DNA from: Paractinoplanes maris
Lineage (GTDB): Bacteria > Actinomycetota > Actinomycetes > Mycobacteriales > Micromonosporaceae
DNA: 64,000 bases
Reading direction: 5' to 3'
Assembly (NCBI RefSeq): GCF_023544465.1
Contig: NZ_JALPVL010000016.1
Location: 124,001-188,000 of the forward strand
Positions 22,431 through 30,529 of the stretch are shown in pieces. A program made the translations under genes and the position numbers. How positions within the stretch are numbered: the first letter of the stretch is position 1; each line of letters begins with the position of its first letter. The notes under the pieces were generated by a model. That model saw only the letters and a program-made list of their open reading frames with translations, was not told the origin of the DNA and made no database searches.

Positions 22431-24284
22431 TTACAGGTAGGGGCGTTGGTCGCGCTTGGCGGCCTCGTAGGCGGTGCGGGCCTCGCGGGTGCTCTCCAGC
22501 GACGAGACCTCGGGCACCGGCACGTCCCACCACGAGTCGGAGGACGGCACCGGGGCGAGCGGGTCGGTCTCGATGTGCACGACGGTGAGGCGGTCGGCCT
22601 CCCGCGCGCGTTTGAGTCCGTCGGCCAGATCGGCGATCGTGCGGCAGCGGATGACGTGCGCGCCCAGGCTCTCGGCGTTCGCGGCCAGGTCGACCGGCAG
22701 GTGCGCGCCCTCGTAGTCGCCGTTGCCACTGCGGTAGCGGTAACTCGTGCCGAACCGCTGCGAGCCGAGCGACTCCGACAGCGCGCCGATCGACGCGAAG
22801 CCGTGGTTCTGCACCAGGACGATGATCAGTTTGATGCCCTCGGCCACGGCGGTGACGATCTCCTGCGACATCATCAGGTAGGAGCCGTCGCCGACCATCG
22901 CGAAGACCTCGCGGCCGGGGTCGGCCAGCTTGATGCCGAGCGCGCCGGCGATCTCGAAGCCCATGCAGGAGAAGCCGTACTCCACGTGGTACTGCTTCGG
23001 ATCCCCCGCGCGCCACAGCATCTGCAGGTCACCGGGCAGGCTTCCGGCCGCCTGCACGACCACGTCGCGTGCTCCGCACGCTTCGTTGACCACCCCGATG
23101 ACCTCGGTCTGGGCGGGCAGGGGTCCATGTCCGAGGTGGTACGCGTGGTCGACCGTGGCCTGCCACCGGTCGACCTCCGCCGCGTGGTCGTTCTCGAACG
23201 TCGTGCCGCCGAGGGCCTCGAGCAGCGCCGGCAGGCCGGCCCGGGCGTCGGCCACGATCGGGTAGGCCGACTCCTTGGCGGCGTCGAACGCGGCCACGTT
23301 GAGGTTGACGAACTTGACGTCCGGGTTCTGGAACGCCGTACGGGAAGCAGTGGTGAAGTCGCTGTAGCGCGTACCGACGCCGATGATCACGTCGGCCTCC
23401 CGGGCCAGGCGGTTGGCCACCGGGGTGCCGGTCGAGCCGACGCCACCCACCGAGTTGGGGTGATCCCAGCTCAGCGCTCCCTTGCCGGCCTGGGTATCGG
23501 CCACCGGGATGCCGGTCTCGCGGGCGAACCGGTCGAGCTCGGCCGACGCCTCGGAGTAGACGGCTCCGCCACCGGCGATGATCAGCGGACGGCGCGCCGC
23601 CTTGATCACCTCGGCCGCGCGGCGGACGAAGGCCTCCTCGGCCGGCGGGCGCGCGACGTGCCAGACCCGCTTGGCGAAGAGCGCCTCGGGAAACTCGTAC
23701 GCCTCGGCCTGAAGGTCTTGCGGGAGGCAGATCGTCACCGCGCCGGTCTCGGCCGGATCGGTCAGCACCCGCATCGCGCCCAGCAGCGCCGACGGCAACT
23801 GCTCGGGCCGCCACACCCGGTCGAAGAAGCGCGACAGCGGCCGGAAGGCGTCGTTGACCGACACGTCGTAGCCGCCCGGGTCCTCCAGCTCCTGCAGCAC
23901 GGGCGACGAGGCGCGGGTGGCGAAGATGTCGGACGGCAGCAGCAGCACGGGCAGCCGGTTGATCGTGGCCAGGGCGGCGCCGGTGAGCATATTGGTCGAG
24001 CCCGGCCCGATCGAGGCGGTGCAGGCATAGGTCGACAGCCGGTTGCTCATCTTCGCGAAACCGGCCGCGGTGTGCACCATGGCCTGCTCGTTGCGGGCCA
24101 GCCGGTAGGGCAGATCGGCCTCCCCGGTGCGCTGCGCCTGCAGCAGGGCCTGGCCCAGCCCGGCGACGTTGCCGTGCCCGAAGATGCCCAGGCAGCCCGC
24201 GACCGCCCGGCGCTCGACGCCGTCCCGCTCGGTCCACTGGTTGGCCAGGAACCGCACGACGGCCTGGCCCACGGTGAGTCTCAC
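22431..24284 (-). CDS. iolD: 3D-(3,5/4)-trihydroxycyclohexane-1,2-dione hydrolase
   Basis: 617 residues of the ThDP-dependent enzyme superfamily. N-terminal domain MRLTVGQAVVRFLANQWTER with GIFGHGNVAGLGQAL, central domain around GGGAVYSEASAEL, and C-terminal ThDP-binding region MVGDGSYLMMSQEIVTAVAE followed by QNHGFASIGALSESLG. It opens the ring of the diketo intermediate to 5-deoxyglucuronate. The GTG at 24284 overlaps the iolB stop (GTGA); a longer reading upstream would run through the iolB 3' end. Confidence 0.94.
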   Translation of the reverse strand: MRLTVGQAVVRFLANQWTERDGVERRAVAGCLGIFGHGNVAGLGQALLQAQRTGEADLPYRLARNEQAMVHTAAGFAKMSNRLSTYACTASIGPGSTNMLTGAALATINRLPVLLLPSDIFATRASSPVLQELEDPGGYDVSVNDAFRPLSRFFDRVWRPEQLPSALLGAMRVLTDPAETGAVTICLPQDLQAEAYEFPEALFAKRVWHVARPPAEEAFVRRAAEVIKAARRPLIIAGGGAVYSEASAELDRFARETGIPVADTQAGKGALSWDHPNSVGGVGSTGTPVANRLAREADVIIGVGTRYSDFTTASRTAFQNPDVKFVNLNVAAFDAAKESAYPIVADARAGLPALLEALGGTTFENDHAAEVDRWQATVDHAYHLGHGPLPAQTEVIGVVNEACGARDVVVQAAGSLPGDLQMLWRAGDPKQYHVEYGFSCMGFEIAGALGIKLADPGREVFAMVGDGSYLMMSQEIVTAVAEGIKLIIVLVQNHGFASIGALSESLGSQRFGTSYRYRSGNGDYEGAHLPVDLAANAESLGAHVIRCRTIADLADGLKRAREADRLTVVHIETDPLAPVPSSDSWWDVPVPEVSSLESTREARTAYEAAKRDQRPYL

Positions 24285-25171
24285 GAACGCGTCCTCTCGT
24301 TGCGGGAAGTCAGCGGCAGGCGCGGGTCGACCGGAACGCCGTCCCAGGAGGCGCGCACCCAGCCGTGTGCCGGGTCGTCGCGGACGAGCCACTCGCGCTC
24401 GCCCGGGCCGGCCATCACGTTGAGGTAGTAGAGGTCGTAGCCGGGCGCGGCCATCGACGGGCCGTGCCAGCCGTACGGGATGAGCACGACGTCGCCGCTG
24501 CGGACCTCGGCGCAGACCTCGATGGGCCGGTCGGCGTGCCCGTACACCCGCTGGTAGGCGCTGCCCGCGGTGCCCGCCGGCGACGCCGCGACCTCGAAGT
24601 AGTAGATCTCCTCGAGGGACGACTCCCCCTCGGACACCTCGTCGTGCTTGTGCGGCGGATAGGACGACCAGTTGCCGCCCGGGGTGAGCACCTCGCAGGC
24701 GATCAGCCGGTCGGCCTCGAAGCGCTCGGGCGTGCAGAAGTTGTTGACCTGCCGGCTGGCCTGCCCGGCGCCACGCAGCTCGACGGCCACGTCCTCGGCC
24801 GCGCCGTAGCGGAACGGCAGCCGCCGGGTCGCCCGGGCCGCGGGCAGCGCGAACCGCCCGCCGTTGGGCGCCCGCACGGTGACCGTGGAGTCGCGCGGCA
24901 GATAGGCGAAGTCGGTCACCCGGGTGAAGACCGACCGCCGGCCGGTCAGCGTGATCCGCTCGTCGTCGCAGGTCACGTCGCAGCCACCGGAGAGCGGCAG
25001 CACCAGCATCTCGTCCTCGCCGGTGTCGAACCGGACCCGCGCCCCGACCGGGAGCTCGACGATGCGCAGCCCGCTGTAGCTCCAGCCGGCGTTCTCGGGC
25101 GTCACCACCACCTCGAACGGCTTCTCGGCGGTGCTGCCGGCCGGCATGATCGGATTGACTCGCGTGCTCAC
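24281..25171 (-). CDS. iolB: 5-deoxy-glucuronate isomerase
   Basis: 296 residues, the IolB double cupin. Features are NAGWSYSGLRIVELPVG, an NNFCTPERFEADRL block, the metal-binding region GNWSSYPPHKHDE (His residues) with EEIYYFEV, and VLIPYGWHGPSMAAPGYDLY. It isomerises 5-deoxy-D-glucuronate to 2-deoxy-5-keto-D-gluconate. It overlaps the Cgl0159 gene and iolD by 4 nt each, so it is tightly coupled. Confidence 0.94.
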   Translation of the reverse strand: MSTRVNPIMPAGSTAEKPFEVVVTPENAGWSYSGLRIVELPVGARVRFDTGEDEMLVLPLSGGCDVTCDDERITLTGRRSVFTRVTDFAYLPRDSTVTVRAPNGGRFALPAARATRRLPFRYGAAEDVAVELRGAGQASRQVNNFCTPERFEADRLIACEVLTPGGNWSSYPPHKHDEVSEGESSLEEIYYFEVAASPAGTAGSAYQRVYGHADRPIEVCAEVRSGDVVLIPYGWHGPSMAAPGYDLYYLNVMAGPGEREWLVRDDPAHGWVRASWDGVPVDPRLPLTSRNERTRS

Positions 25172-26025
25172 AGCAGGCTCACCGCCCGGTCCACCGCATC
25201 GGTCACCGAACCCGTGGCCGGATAGAGCAGGGAGCGCCCGATCACCAGGCCCTGCACGGTCGGCAGGTCCAGGGCCTTACGCCATTCCCCGTACGCCGCC
25301 TCGCCCTCACCGCCGAGGATGAGCGCCGGCAGCGTGGTCGACGCCATGACCTTCTCCATGTCGCGCACCACCGGCACCTTGAGCCAGGTGTAGGCCGAGG
25401 TCGTGCCGAGGCCGGCCGCCACCGTCATCGCGCGGATCATGGCCTCGGCGGTCAGCTCGTTGCGCACCCGGCCGTCGACCCGGTGCGAGATGAACGGCTC
25501 GACCATCGCCATCCGCCGCCGCGCGGCCAGCTCGCCGATCGCGCGGCCGCAGGATTGCAGCGTGGACACCGTGCCGGCGTCGTCGGGGTCGATGCGCAGC
25601 AGCATCTTGCCGCCCTCGAAACCGGCCGCGGCGATGCTCTCCGCGTCGTACGCCGTGAACCGGTCGTCGATCTCGAACGACGTCCCGGCCAGGCCACCGC
25701 GGTTCATCGAGCCGATCACGACCTTGTCGTCCAGTGCGCCCAGCAGCAGCAGGTCCTCCAGGATGTCGGGGGTGCCGAGCACCCCGTTGACGCCGGGACG
25801 GGCCAGGGCCGCGCGGATGCGCGTCAGCAGGTCGGCGCGGTTGGCCATGGCCAGTGGGTCGTCGCCGGCCCGCAGGGCACCGCGGGCCGGGTGGTCGGCC
25901 GCGATGATCATCAGCTTGCCGTGCGGGCCGAACAGCGAAGCCGGGCGCCGGCGGGCGGACGCGGCGGCGGCGATCGCGGCCGGGCGCCGGGTGCGGATGT
26001 CGAGAAGGTCGTCCAGATCAGGCAT
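25168..26025 (-). CDS. Cgl0159 family (beta/alpha)8-fold protein, probable aldolase of inositol catabolism
   Basis: 285 residues matching the Cgl0159 family, named after a Corynebacterium glutamicum protein. Motifs are KLMIIAADHPARGAL, NGVLGTPDILEDLLLLGALD, GSMNRGGLAGTSFEIDDRFT, YTWLKVPVVRDMEKVM (candidate Schiff-base lysine) and LPALILGGEG. It is related in fold to DeoC/LacD class I aldolases. Its place between iolC and iolB, and the absence of an IolJ-type aldolase in the operon, suggest that it cleaves 2-deoxy-5-keto-gluconate 6-phosphate. It overlaps iolC by 8 nt. Confidence 0.8.
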   Translation of the reverse strand: MPDLDDLLDIRTRRPAAIAAAASARRRPASLFGPHGKLMIIAADHPARGALRAGDDPLAMANRADLLTRIRAALARPGVNGVLGTPDILEDLLLLGALDDKVVIGSMNRGGLAGTSFEIDDRFTAYDAESIAAAGFEGGKMLLRIDPDDAGTVSTLQSCGRAIGELAARRRMAMVEPFISHRVDGRVRNELTAEAMIRAMTVAAGLGTTSAYTWLKVPVVRDMEKVMASTTLPALILGGEGEAAYGEWRKALDLPTVQGLVIGRSLLYPATGSVTDAVDRAVSLL

Positions 26026-26968
26026 GCTTGGCCTCCTCGAGCTTGTCGCGGACTTCGGCTTCGGTCGGCATCGCGTCGGCACAGGAGAGCCGCCCGGCGA
26101 CGATGGCGCCGGCCGCGTTGGCGAAACGCATCGTCGTCTCGAGCTCCCACCCGGCCAGCAGGCCGTGGCAGAGGGCGCCGCCGAAGGCGTCCCCGGCGCC
26201 CAGGCCGTTGACCACCTCGACCGGCACCGGGGGCACCTCCACCTGGCTGCCGCCGCGGGAGGCCAGAACACCGGCCGGGCCCTGCTTGACCACCGCCAGC
26301 TCGATCCCGGCGTCGTGCAGCGCCGCAGCGGCCTCCTTGGGGTGGCGCTGATCGACTGCGGTGTCCGCCTCGTCGAGATTGCCCACGGCCACCGTCGCGT
26401 AGGGCAGCGCGTGGGCATACCAGTGCCGGGCCTCCTCGCGGGACTGCCAGAACATCGGGCGGTAGTCGAGGTCGAAGACGGTGATGCCGGCTTTGTCGCG
26501 ATGCTTGAGGGCGTTGAGCGTGGCCGTGCGGGACGGCTCCTGCGACAGGCCGGTGCCGGTGATCCAGAAGATGTCGGCCGCGCGGATCGCGTCGTAGTCC
26601 AGCTCGGACGGCTGGATCTCCAGGTCGGGCGCCTTGGGGAAGCGATAGAAGTAGAGCGGGAAATCGTCCGGCGGGAAGATCTCGCAGAACGTCACCGGGG
26701 TCGGCAGGCTCGGGACCGGGGTGACGAAGCGGTCGTCCACGCCGAAGCCGCGGAGCGCGTCGTGCAGGAACTCGCCGAACGGATCGTCGCCGGTCCGGGT
26801 GATCACCGCCGACCGCCGGCCGTAGCGGGCCGCGGCCACGGCCACATTGGTCGCGCTGCCCCCGAGGAACTTGGCGAAGGTGCGCACCTCCCGCAGCGAG
26901 ACGCCGACCTGCTGGGGGTACAGGTCGACGCCTATGCGTCCCATTGTCAGTACCTCGTCGCCGGGCAT
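26018..26968 (-). CDS. iolC: 5-dehydro-2-deoxygluconokinase
   Basis: 316 residues of the PfkB/ribokinase family. GRIGVDLYPQQVGVSLREVR and FAKFLGGSATNVAVAAARYG at the N-terminus match IolC, and the C-terminal NGLGAGDAFGGALCHGL contains the GAGD catalytic Asp. It phosphorylates 2-deoxy-5-keto-D-gluconate. The ATG at 26968 is chosen because GGAGG lies 7 nt upstream; an upstream in-frame start exists at 27010 without a ribosome site. It is the first gene of the operon. Confidence 0.93.
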   Translation of the reverse strand: MPGDEVLTMGRIGVDLYPQQVGVSLREVRTFAKFLGGSATNVAVAAARYGRRSAVITRTGDDPFGEFLHDALRGFGVDDRFVTPVPSLPTPVTFCEIFPPDDFPLYFYRFPKAPDLEIQPSELDYDAIRAADIFWITGTGLSQEPSRTATLNALKHRDKAGITVFDLDYRPMFWQSREEARHWYAHALPYATVAVGNLDEADTAVDQRHPKEAAAALHDAGIELAVVKQGPAGVLASRGGSQVEVPPVPVEVVNGLGAGDAFGGALCHGLLAGWELETTMRFANAAGAIVAGRLSCADAMPTEAEVRDKLEEAKHA

Positions 26969-27105
26969 GCGGAAGCCTCCGGGATTGAGTGATCCAGCAG
27001 GTGGGGGCACGCGTCGGCGTACCGGTGCCGTGCTCGTTACGGCGCGGTGAAATCAAGGCGACTGCCGCCGGTAGTCGCTCGGCGACACTAGGTTTGCTGC
27101 CTCTG

Positions 27106-27134
27106 ATGTAATAACTTGGAGCGGCGTACGTCAA
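27106..27134 (-). promoter_or_regulatory. Candidate promoter of the iol operon
   Basis: On the minus strand TTGACG (27129-27134) and TTACAT (27106-27111) are separated by 17 nt. The -10 element is weak. It lies 137 nt upstream of iolC, directly downstream of the palindrome at 27138-27151. Confidence 0.45.
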
Positions 27135-27137
27135 TAC

Positions 27138-27151
27138 TTTGTCATGACAAA
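27138..27151. promoter_or_regulatory. Palindromic operator TTTGTCATGACAAA
   Basis: A perfect 14-bp palindrome in the divergent region between iolC and the GntR gene, adjoining the iol -35 element and 21 nt upstream of the regulator start. It is the best candidate operator for the GntR protein. Confidence 0.65.
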
Positions 27152-27172
27152 CTCGGGGAGTGAGGTATAGCG

Positions 27173-27928
27173 GTGACGTCCGAACTGCAGGGTCGCATCC
27201 GTCCGGTCGAGGTGGACAGGACCAGCCCGGTGCCGCTGTATTTCCAGGTCGCCACGCGATTGCAGGAGCTGATCGAGAAGGGTGAGATCGGGGTCGGCGC
27301 CCGCATCGAGAACGAGGTCGACCTGGCCGAGCGGCTCGGCGTCTCGCGCCCGACGACCCGGCGCGCCATCCAATATCTGGTCGAGCGGGGCATGCTGGTG
27401 CGCAAGCGCGGCGTCGGCACCCAGGTGGTGCACCCCAAGGTCCGCCGCCCGGTCGAGCTGTCCAGCCTCTACGACGACCTGGTGGCCGGCGACCGCGCCC
27501 CGCGCACCGAGGTGCTGCGCCTGGAGGTGATGCCTGCCCCCGACGCGATCGCCAACGCGCTGGAGGTGGCCCCCGGCACGCCGGTCACGTGGATCGAGCG
27601 GCTGCGGTACGCCGGCGGTGAGCCGCTGGCCCTGATGCACAACGCCATCCCGATCGACGTCCTGCCGCTGACCCGCGACGACCTGGCCGCCCACGGCCTC
27701 TACGAGCTGTTGCGCCGCAACGGCCTCACCCCGCGGATAGCGACCCAGGTGATCGGCGCCCGCTCGGCCACCCCGGCCGAGGCCAAGACCCTGGCCGAGA
27801 AACGCGGCGCCTCGCTGCTCACCATGACCCGCACCGCCTGGGACGGCGGCGGCCGCGCCCTCGAATACGGCAGCCACGTCTATCGGGCCAGCCGCTACAG
27901 CTTCGAACTCAACCTCAGCGCGGGCTGA
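27173..27928 (+). CDS. GntR family (HutC/UTRA) regulator, probable iol repressor
   Basis: 251 residues. The N-terminal GntR winged helix (PLYFQVATRLQELIEKGEIG, then LAERLGVSRPTTRRAIQYLV) is followed by a UTRA ligand domain (VELSSLYDDLVAGDRAPRTE, VTWIERLRYAGGEPLALMHN, with C-terminal YEYGSHVYRA-like ALEYGSHVYRASRYSFE). Start GTG at 27173 with GAGG 7 nt upstream. It is divergent from the inositol operon and next to a perfect palindrome, so it most likely represses iol expression until an inositol metabolite binds; the ligand is inferred. Confidence 0.9.
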   Translation: MTSELQGRIRPVEVDRTSPVPLYFQVATRLQELIEKGEIGVGARIENEVDLAERLGVSRPTTRRAIQYLVERGMLVRKRGVGTQVVHPKVRRPVELSSLYDDLVAGDRAPRTEVLRLEVMPAPDAIANALEVAPGTPVTWIERLRYAGGEPLALMHNAIPIDVLPLTRDDLAAHGLYELLRRNGLTPRIATQVIGARSATPAEAKTLAEKRGASLLTMTRTAWDGGGRALEYGSHVYRASRYSFELNLSAG

Positions 27929-28103
27929 CGTATCGACCGTCAGGAGAAAAGGAACGAGTCACTCTGCGCGAGGTGACGGGTTCGGGGCGTGACTGGCCGT
28001 GCGTGAGAGAACGGGCGTCCGCTGGTTGCCCTTATCGGGATCGATGCGGACGATCAGGGACGCCCCGAGGCCCCTGAACCCGTTCGGAAGGATTCCACGT
28101 CAC

Positions 28104-29879
28104 GTGCAGTCATTCCCCTCATTGACCGGCAGTGTTCCCGGCGAGTCGGCCACGGCCGACCTCAGCGGGCGCTGTGTCGGCAACTCGTACGTCCTGGTCT
28201 GCCCGGTCGGGCACGGCGCGACCGGAACGGTCTGGCGCGGCATCGACCGGAGCACCGGCGCCGACGTGGCGGTCAAACTGCTGCACGAAGGCCTGTTGCG
28301 TCAGCCCAAACTGGTCATCCGCTTCGTGCAGGAGCGCACGATCCTGATGATGATGCGGCACGAGAACATCGTCGGCGTGCGCGACCTGTTCAGCGTGGGT
28401 GGATCGCTCGCCCTGGTCATGGACTACGTCGCCGGCGGCAGCCTGCGGAACTTCCTGCGGGCCGAGGGCACCCTCGCCCCCGCGGACGCCGCCGACCTGC
28501 TGGCCCAGGTGGCCGCCGCCCTGGCCCAGGCGCACGAGCTGGGCGTGGTGCACCGCGACGTGAAGCCCGACAACATCCTGCTGCAGGAGAACGCGGGCCG
28601 GATCGAGGTGCGGCTGACCGACTTCGGCATCGCCCGGGTGCTCGACACCGCCGGGCTGACCACGCCGCAGGCCATCGTCGGCACCCCGCACTACATGGCT
28701 CCCGAGGCGATCCAGGGCGAGGCGGTGTTCGCGTCCGATGTGTACTCGGCCGGCATCGTCCTGTTCGAACTGCTGACCGGCCGGCCCCCGTACGCCGGGG
28801 AACCGCTGGCCGTGCTCCGCGGGCACCTCGACGAGACCCCGCAGCGACCGGACGGCCTGCCCGCAGCGGCGTGGGAGCTGATCACCTGGTGCCTGGCCAA
28901 GGACCCGGATCAGCGCCCGACCACCGCCGAGCTGGGTGTCGCGTTGCGGGAGCTGTCCCGCGAGACCGCCGGGATCCCGGCTCTGCCCGCGCCCGGAGCG
29001 GAAACGGTCGTCACCGAACAGATCAGCCTGCACGCGGTCTCCCACCCCTCGGTCCGCCCGGTGTCGTCGCGCAAGCGCCCGCGCAACGGGCCGCGGTCGT
29101 GGATGTGGCGTCGCCCGTGGGCCATGGTGGCGCTGCTCGCCGGCACCGTGGCCCTGTCGGGGGTGGGCGGCTTCAACGCGTGGCAGCTGATCGACTCGGG
29201 CGACCGGCCGGCCGCCGCCGCGGCCGCACCCCCGGCATCCACCTCACCGGAGGCGCTGGGTGTGCCCGGGCCCAGCGGCGCCGCCCAGCCCGATCAGCCC
29301 GTCGCACCGCTGCCCCCGCCGAGCGGCTCGCTCTCGCTCGACGCCGGTGGTTCCCTGGCCGCGCTACCGGCCGGATCGAGCGGCCGGCCGACCAGCCGAC
29401 CGGCCGACCGGCCCAGCAGCCCGGCCGCCGCCAAGCCCGGTGTGACCCGGCCGCCCGTGCGCCGAGCGCCGATCGGCGTGGGTGCCTCGGCCGGTCCGGG
29501 CAACGCGCGGGTCGAGGCCCACTTCGGCCCGTGGCGGTGCGGCGACGAGTACGACTGGGATCTCGGCCATCCGGTGCTGGCCCGCCCCTGCCATGCCGTG
29601 GGCAGCCGGGTCCGGGTGGCCGGCCAGATCGAGGCGATGCCCGGCATCCAGACCGACGTCGCGCTCACCGTGCGGGACGCCGAGAGCGACGAGGTGCTGG
29701 CCGGCCCGTACACCTGCAAGGGCTTGATGTTCACGGACTTCGCGCTGAAGCACAGCTGCGGGCCGATCGACCTGGAACCGCCGCACGGGCGCCGGCTCGT
29801 GCTGGTGCAGACCTGGGAGTACACCCAGCGCCCGCTGCTGCCGGGCGGCAAGGCGCGCGGGCCCGAATTCACCTGGTGA
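28104..29879 (+). CDS. Transmembrane serine/threonine protein kinase
   Basis: 592 residues. The N-terminal Hanks-type kinase shows the glycine loop GHGATG (residues 36-41), Lys58 in VAVKLL, HRDVKPDN (150-157), DFG (173-175) and APE (199-201). Then come a basic juxtamembrane stretch, one membrane helix (~338-357), an extracellular Pro/Ala/Ser-rich linker and a ~120-residue C-terminal domain with several cysteines (RCGDEYDWD, ARPCHA, YTCKG, HSCGPI) instead of PASTA repeats. The GTG at 28104 (upstream GGAAGGA) is preferred; an ATG at 28044 is possible. Extracellular ligand unknown. Confidence 0.85.
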   Translation: MQSFPSLTGSVPGESATADLSGRCVGNSYVLVCPVGHGATGTVWRGIDRSTGADVAVKLLHEGLLRQPKLVIRFVQERTILMMMRHENIVGVRDLFSVGGSLALVMDYVAGGSLRNFLRAEGTLAPADAADLLAQVAAALAQAHELGVVHRDVKPDNILLQENAGRIEVRLTDFGIARVLDTAGLTTPQAIVGTPHYMAPEAIQGEAVFASDVYSAGIVLFELLTGRPPYAGEPLAVLRGHLDETPQRPDGLPAAAWELITWCLAKDPDQRPTTAELGVALRELSRETAGIPALPAPGAETVVTEQISLHAVSHPSVRPVSSRKRPRNGPRSWMWRRPWAMVALLAGTVALSGVGGFNAWQLIDSGDRPAAAAAAPPASTSPEALGVPGPSGAAQPDQPVAPLPPPSGSLSLDAGGSLAALPAGSSGRPTSRPADRPSSPAAAKPGVTRPPVRRAPIGVGASAGPGNARVEAHFGPWRCGDEYDWDLGHPVLARPCHAVGSRVRVAGQIEAMPGIQTDVALTVRDAESDEVLAGPYTCKGLMFTDFALKHSCGPIDLEPPHGRRLVLVQTWEYTQRPLLPGGKARGPEFTW

Positions 29880-29926
29880 ACAGCGGGGGCGCGACCGGAC
29901 GGTGGCCGCGCCCCTGCTGTTCGAAA

Positions 29927-30529
29927 CTAGGCGGCGCGCCACATCCGGAAGAAGGGCGTGCCGTCGGGGAGCAGCATCTCGAACGGGTCCATGTCGACGT
30001 AGCCCGAGCGACGGTAGAGGCGCACGTTGTTCTCGTTCGTGGCCTCCAGATACGCCGGGACGCCGGCCGTGTCGAGGTCGCTGTGCGTCTGGGTCATCAG
30101 CTGGCCGCCGAGACCGTGGTGCTGGTGGTCGGGGTGCACGGCCAGGAACGCCAGGTGCCAGTGGCCGTCGTGCGGGTGGTGCTTCTCGAAGAGCTGGTCG
30201 AGCGCGAGGAACCGCTCGATGTAGTCGCCGGCCAGCGCCCGCAGCCGCTCGTCGTAGCCCTCCGGGTCGGGCGACTCCTTGGTGTAGTCGAACCACACCG
30301 CGGTGGCGGCCAGGCCACCGCCGTCGGGCAGGTCGATGACGTCGACCCGGCCGTACTTCTGCGCGTGCTCGGTCAGCAGCGTGAAGAAGTCGGCCATCAC
30401 CTTGAGACGGTCCTCCAGCGGCGGAACGAGGTAGGCATTCGCGTCGAGGTGGAAGAACGAGTGGCTGATCAGGTGCCCGACGGCCGGGATCTCCTCGTCA
30501 CGGGCGGAGCGGATCTCGGGGAACGTCAC
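29927..30529 (-). CDS. GNAT family N-acetyltransferase
   Basis: 200 residues. The C-terminal half shows the GNAT core: WHLAFLAVHPDHQHHGLGGQ (acetyl-CoA loop as H-x-x-x-G-L-G), then YLEATNENNVRLYRRSGYVD. An N-terminal PEIRSARDEEIPAVGHLISH is typical of the family. Its start overlaps the stop of the APC permease by 4 nt, so it may act on the compound moved by the transporter. Acceptor substrate unknown. Confidence 0.88.
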   Translation of the reverse strand: MTFPEIRSARDEEIPAVGHLISHSFFHLDANAYLVPPLEDRLKVMADFFTLLTEHAQKYGRVDVIDLPDGGGLAATAVWFDYTKESPDPEGYDERLRALAGDYIERFLALDQLFEKHHPHDGHWHLAFLAVHPDHQHHGLGGQLMTQTHSDLDTAGVPAYLEATNENNVRLYRRSGYVDMDPFEMLLPDGTPFFRMWRAA

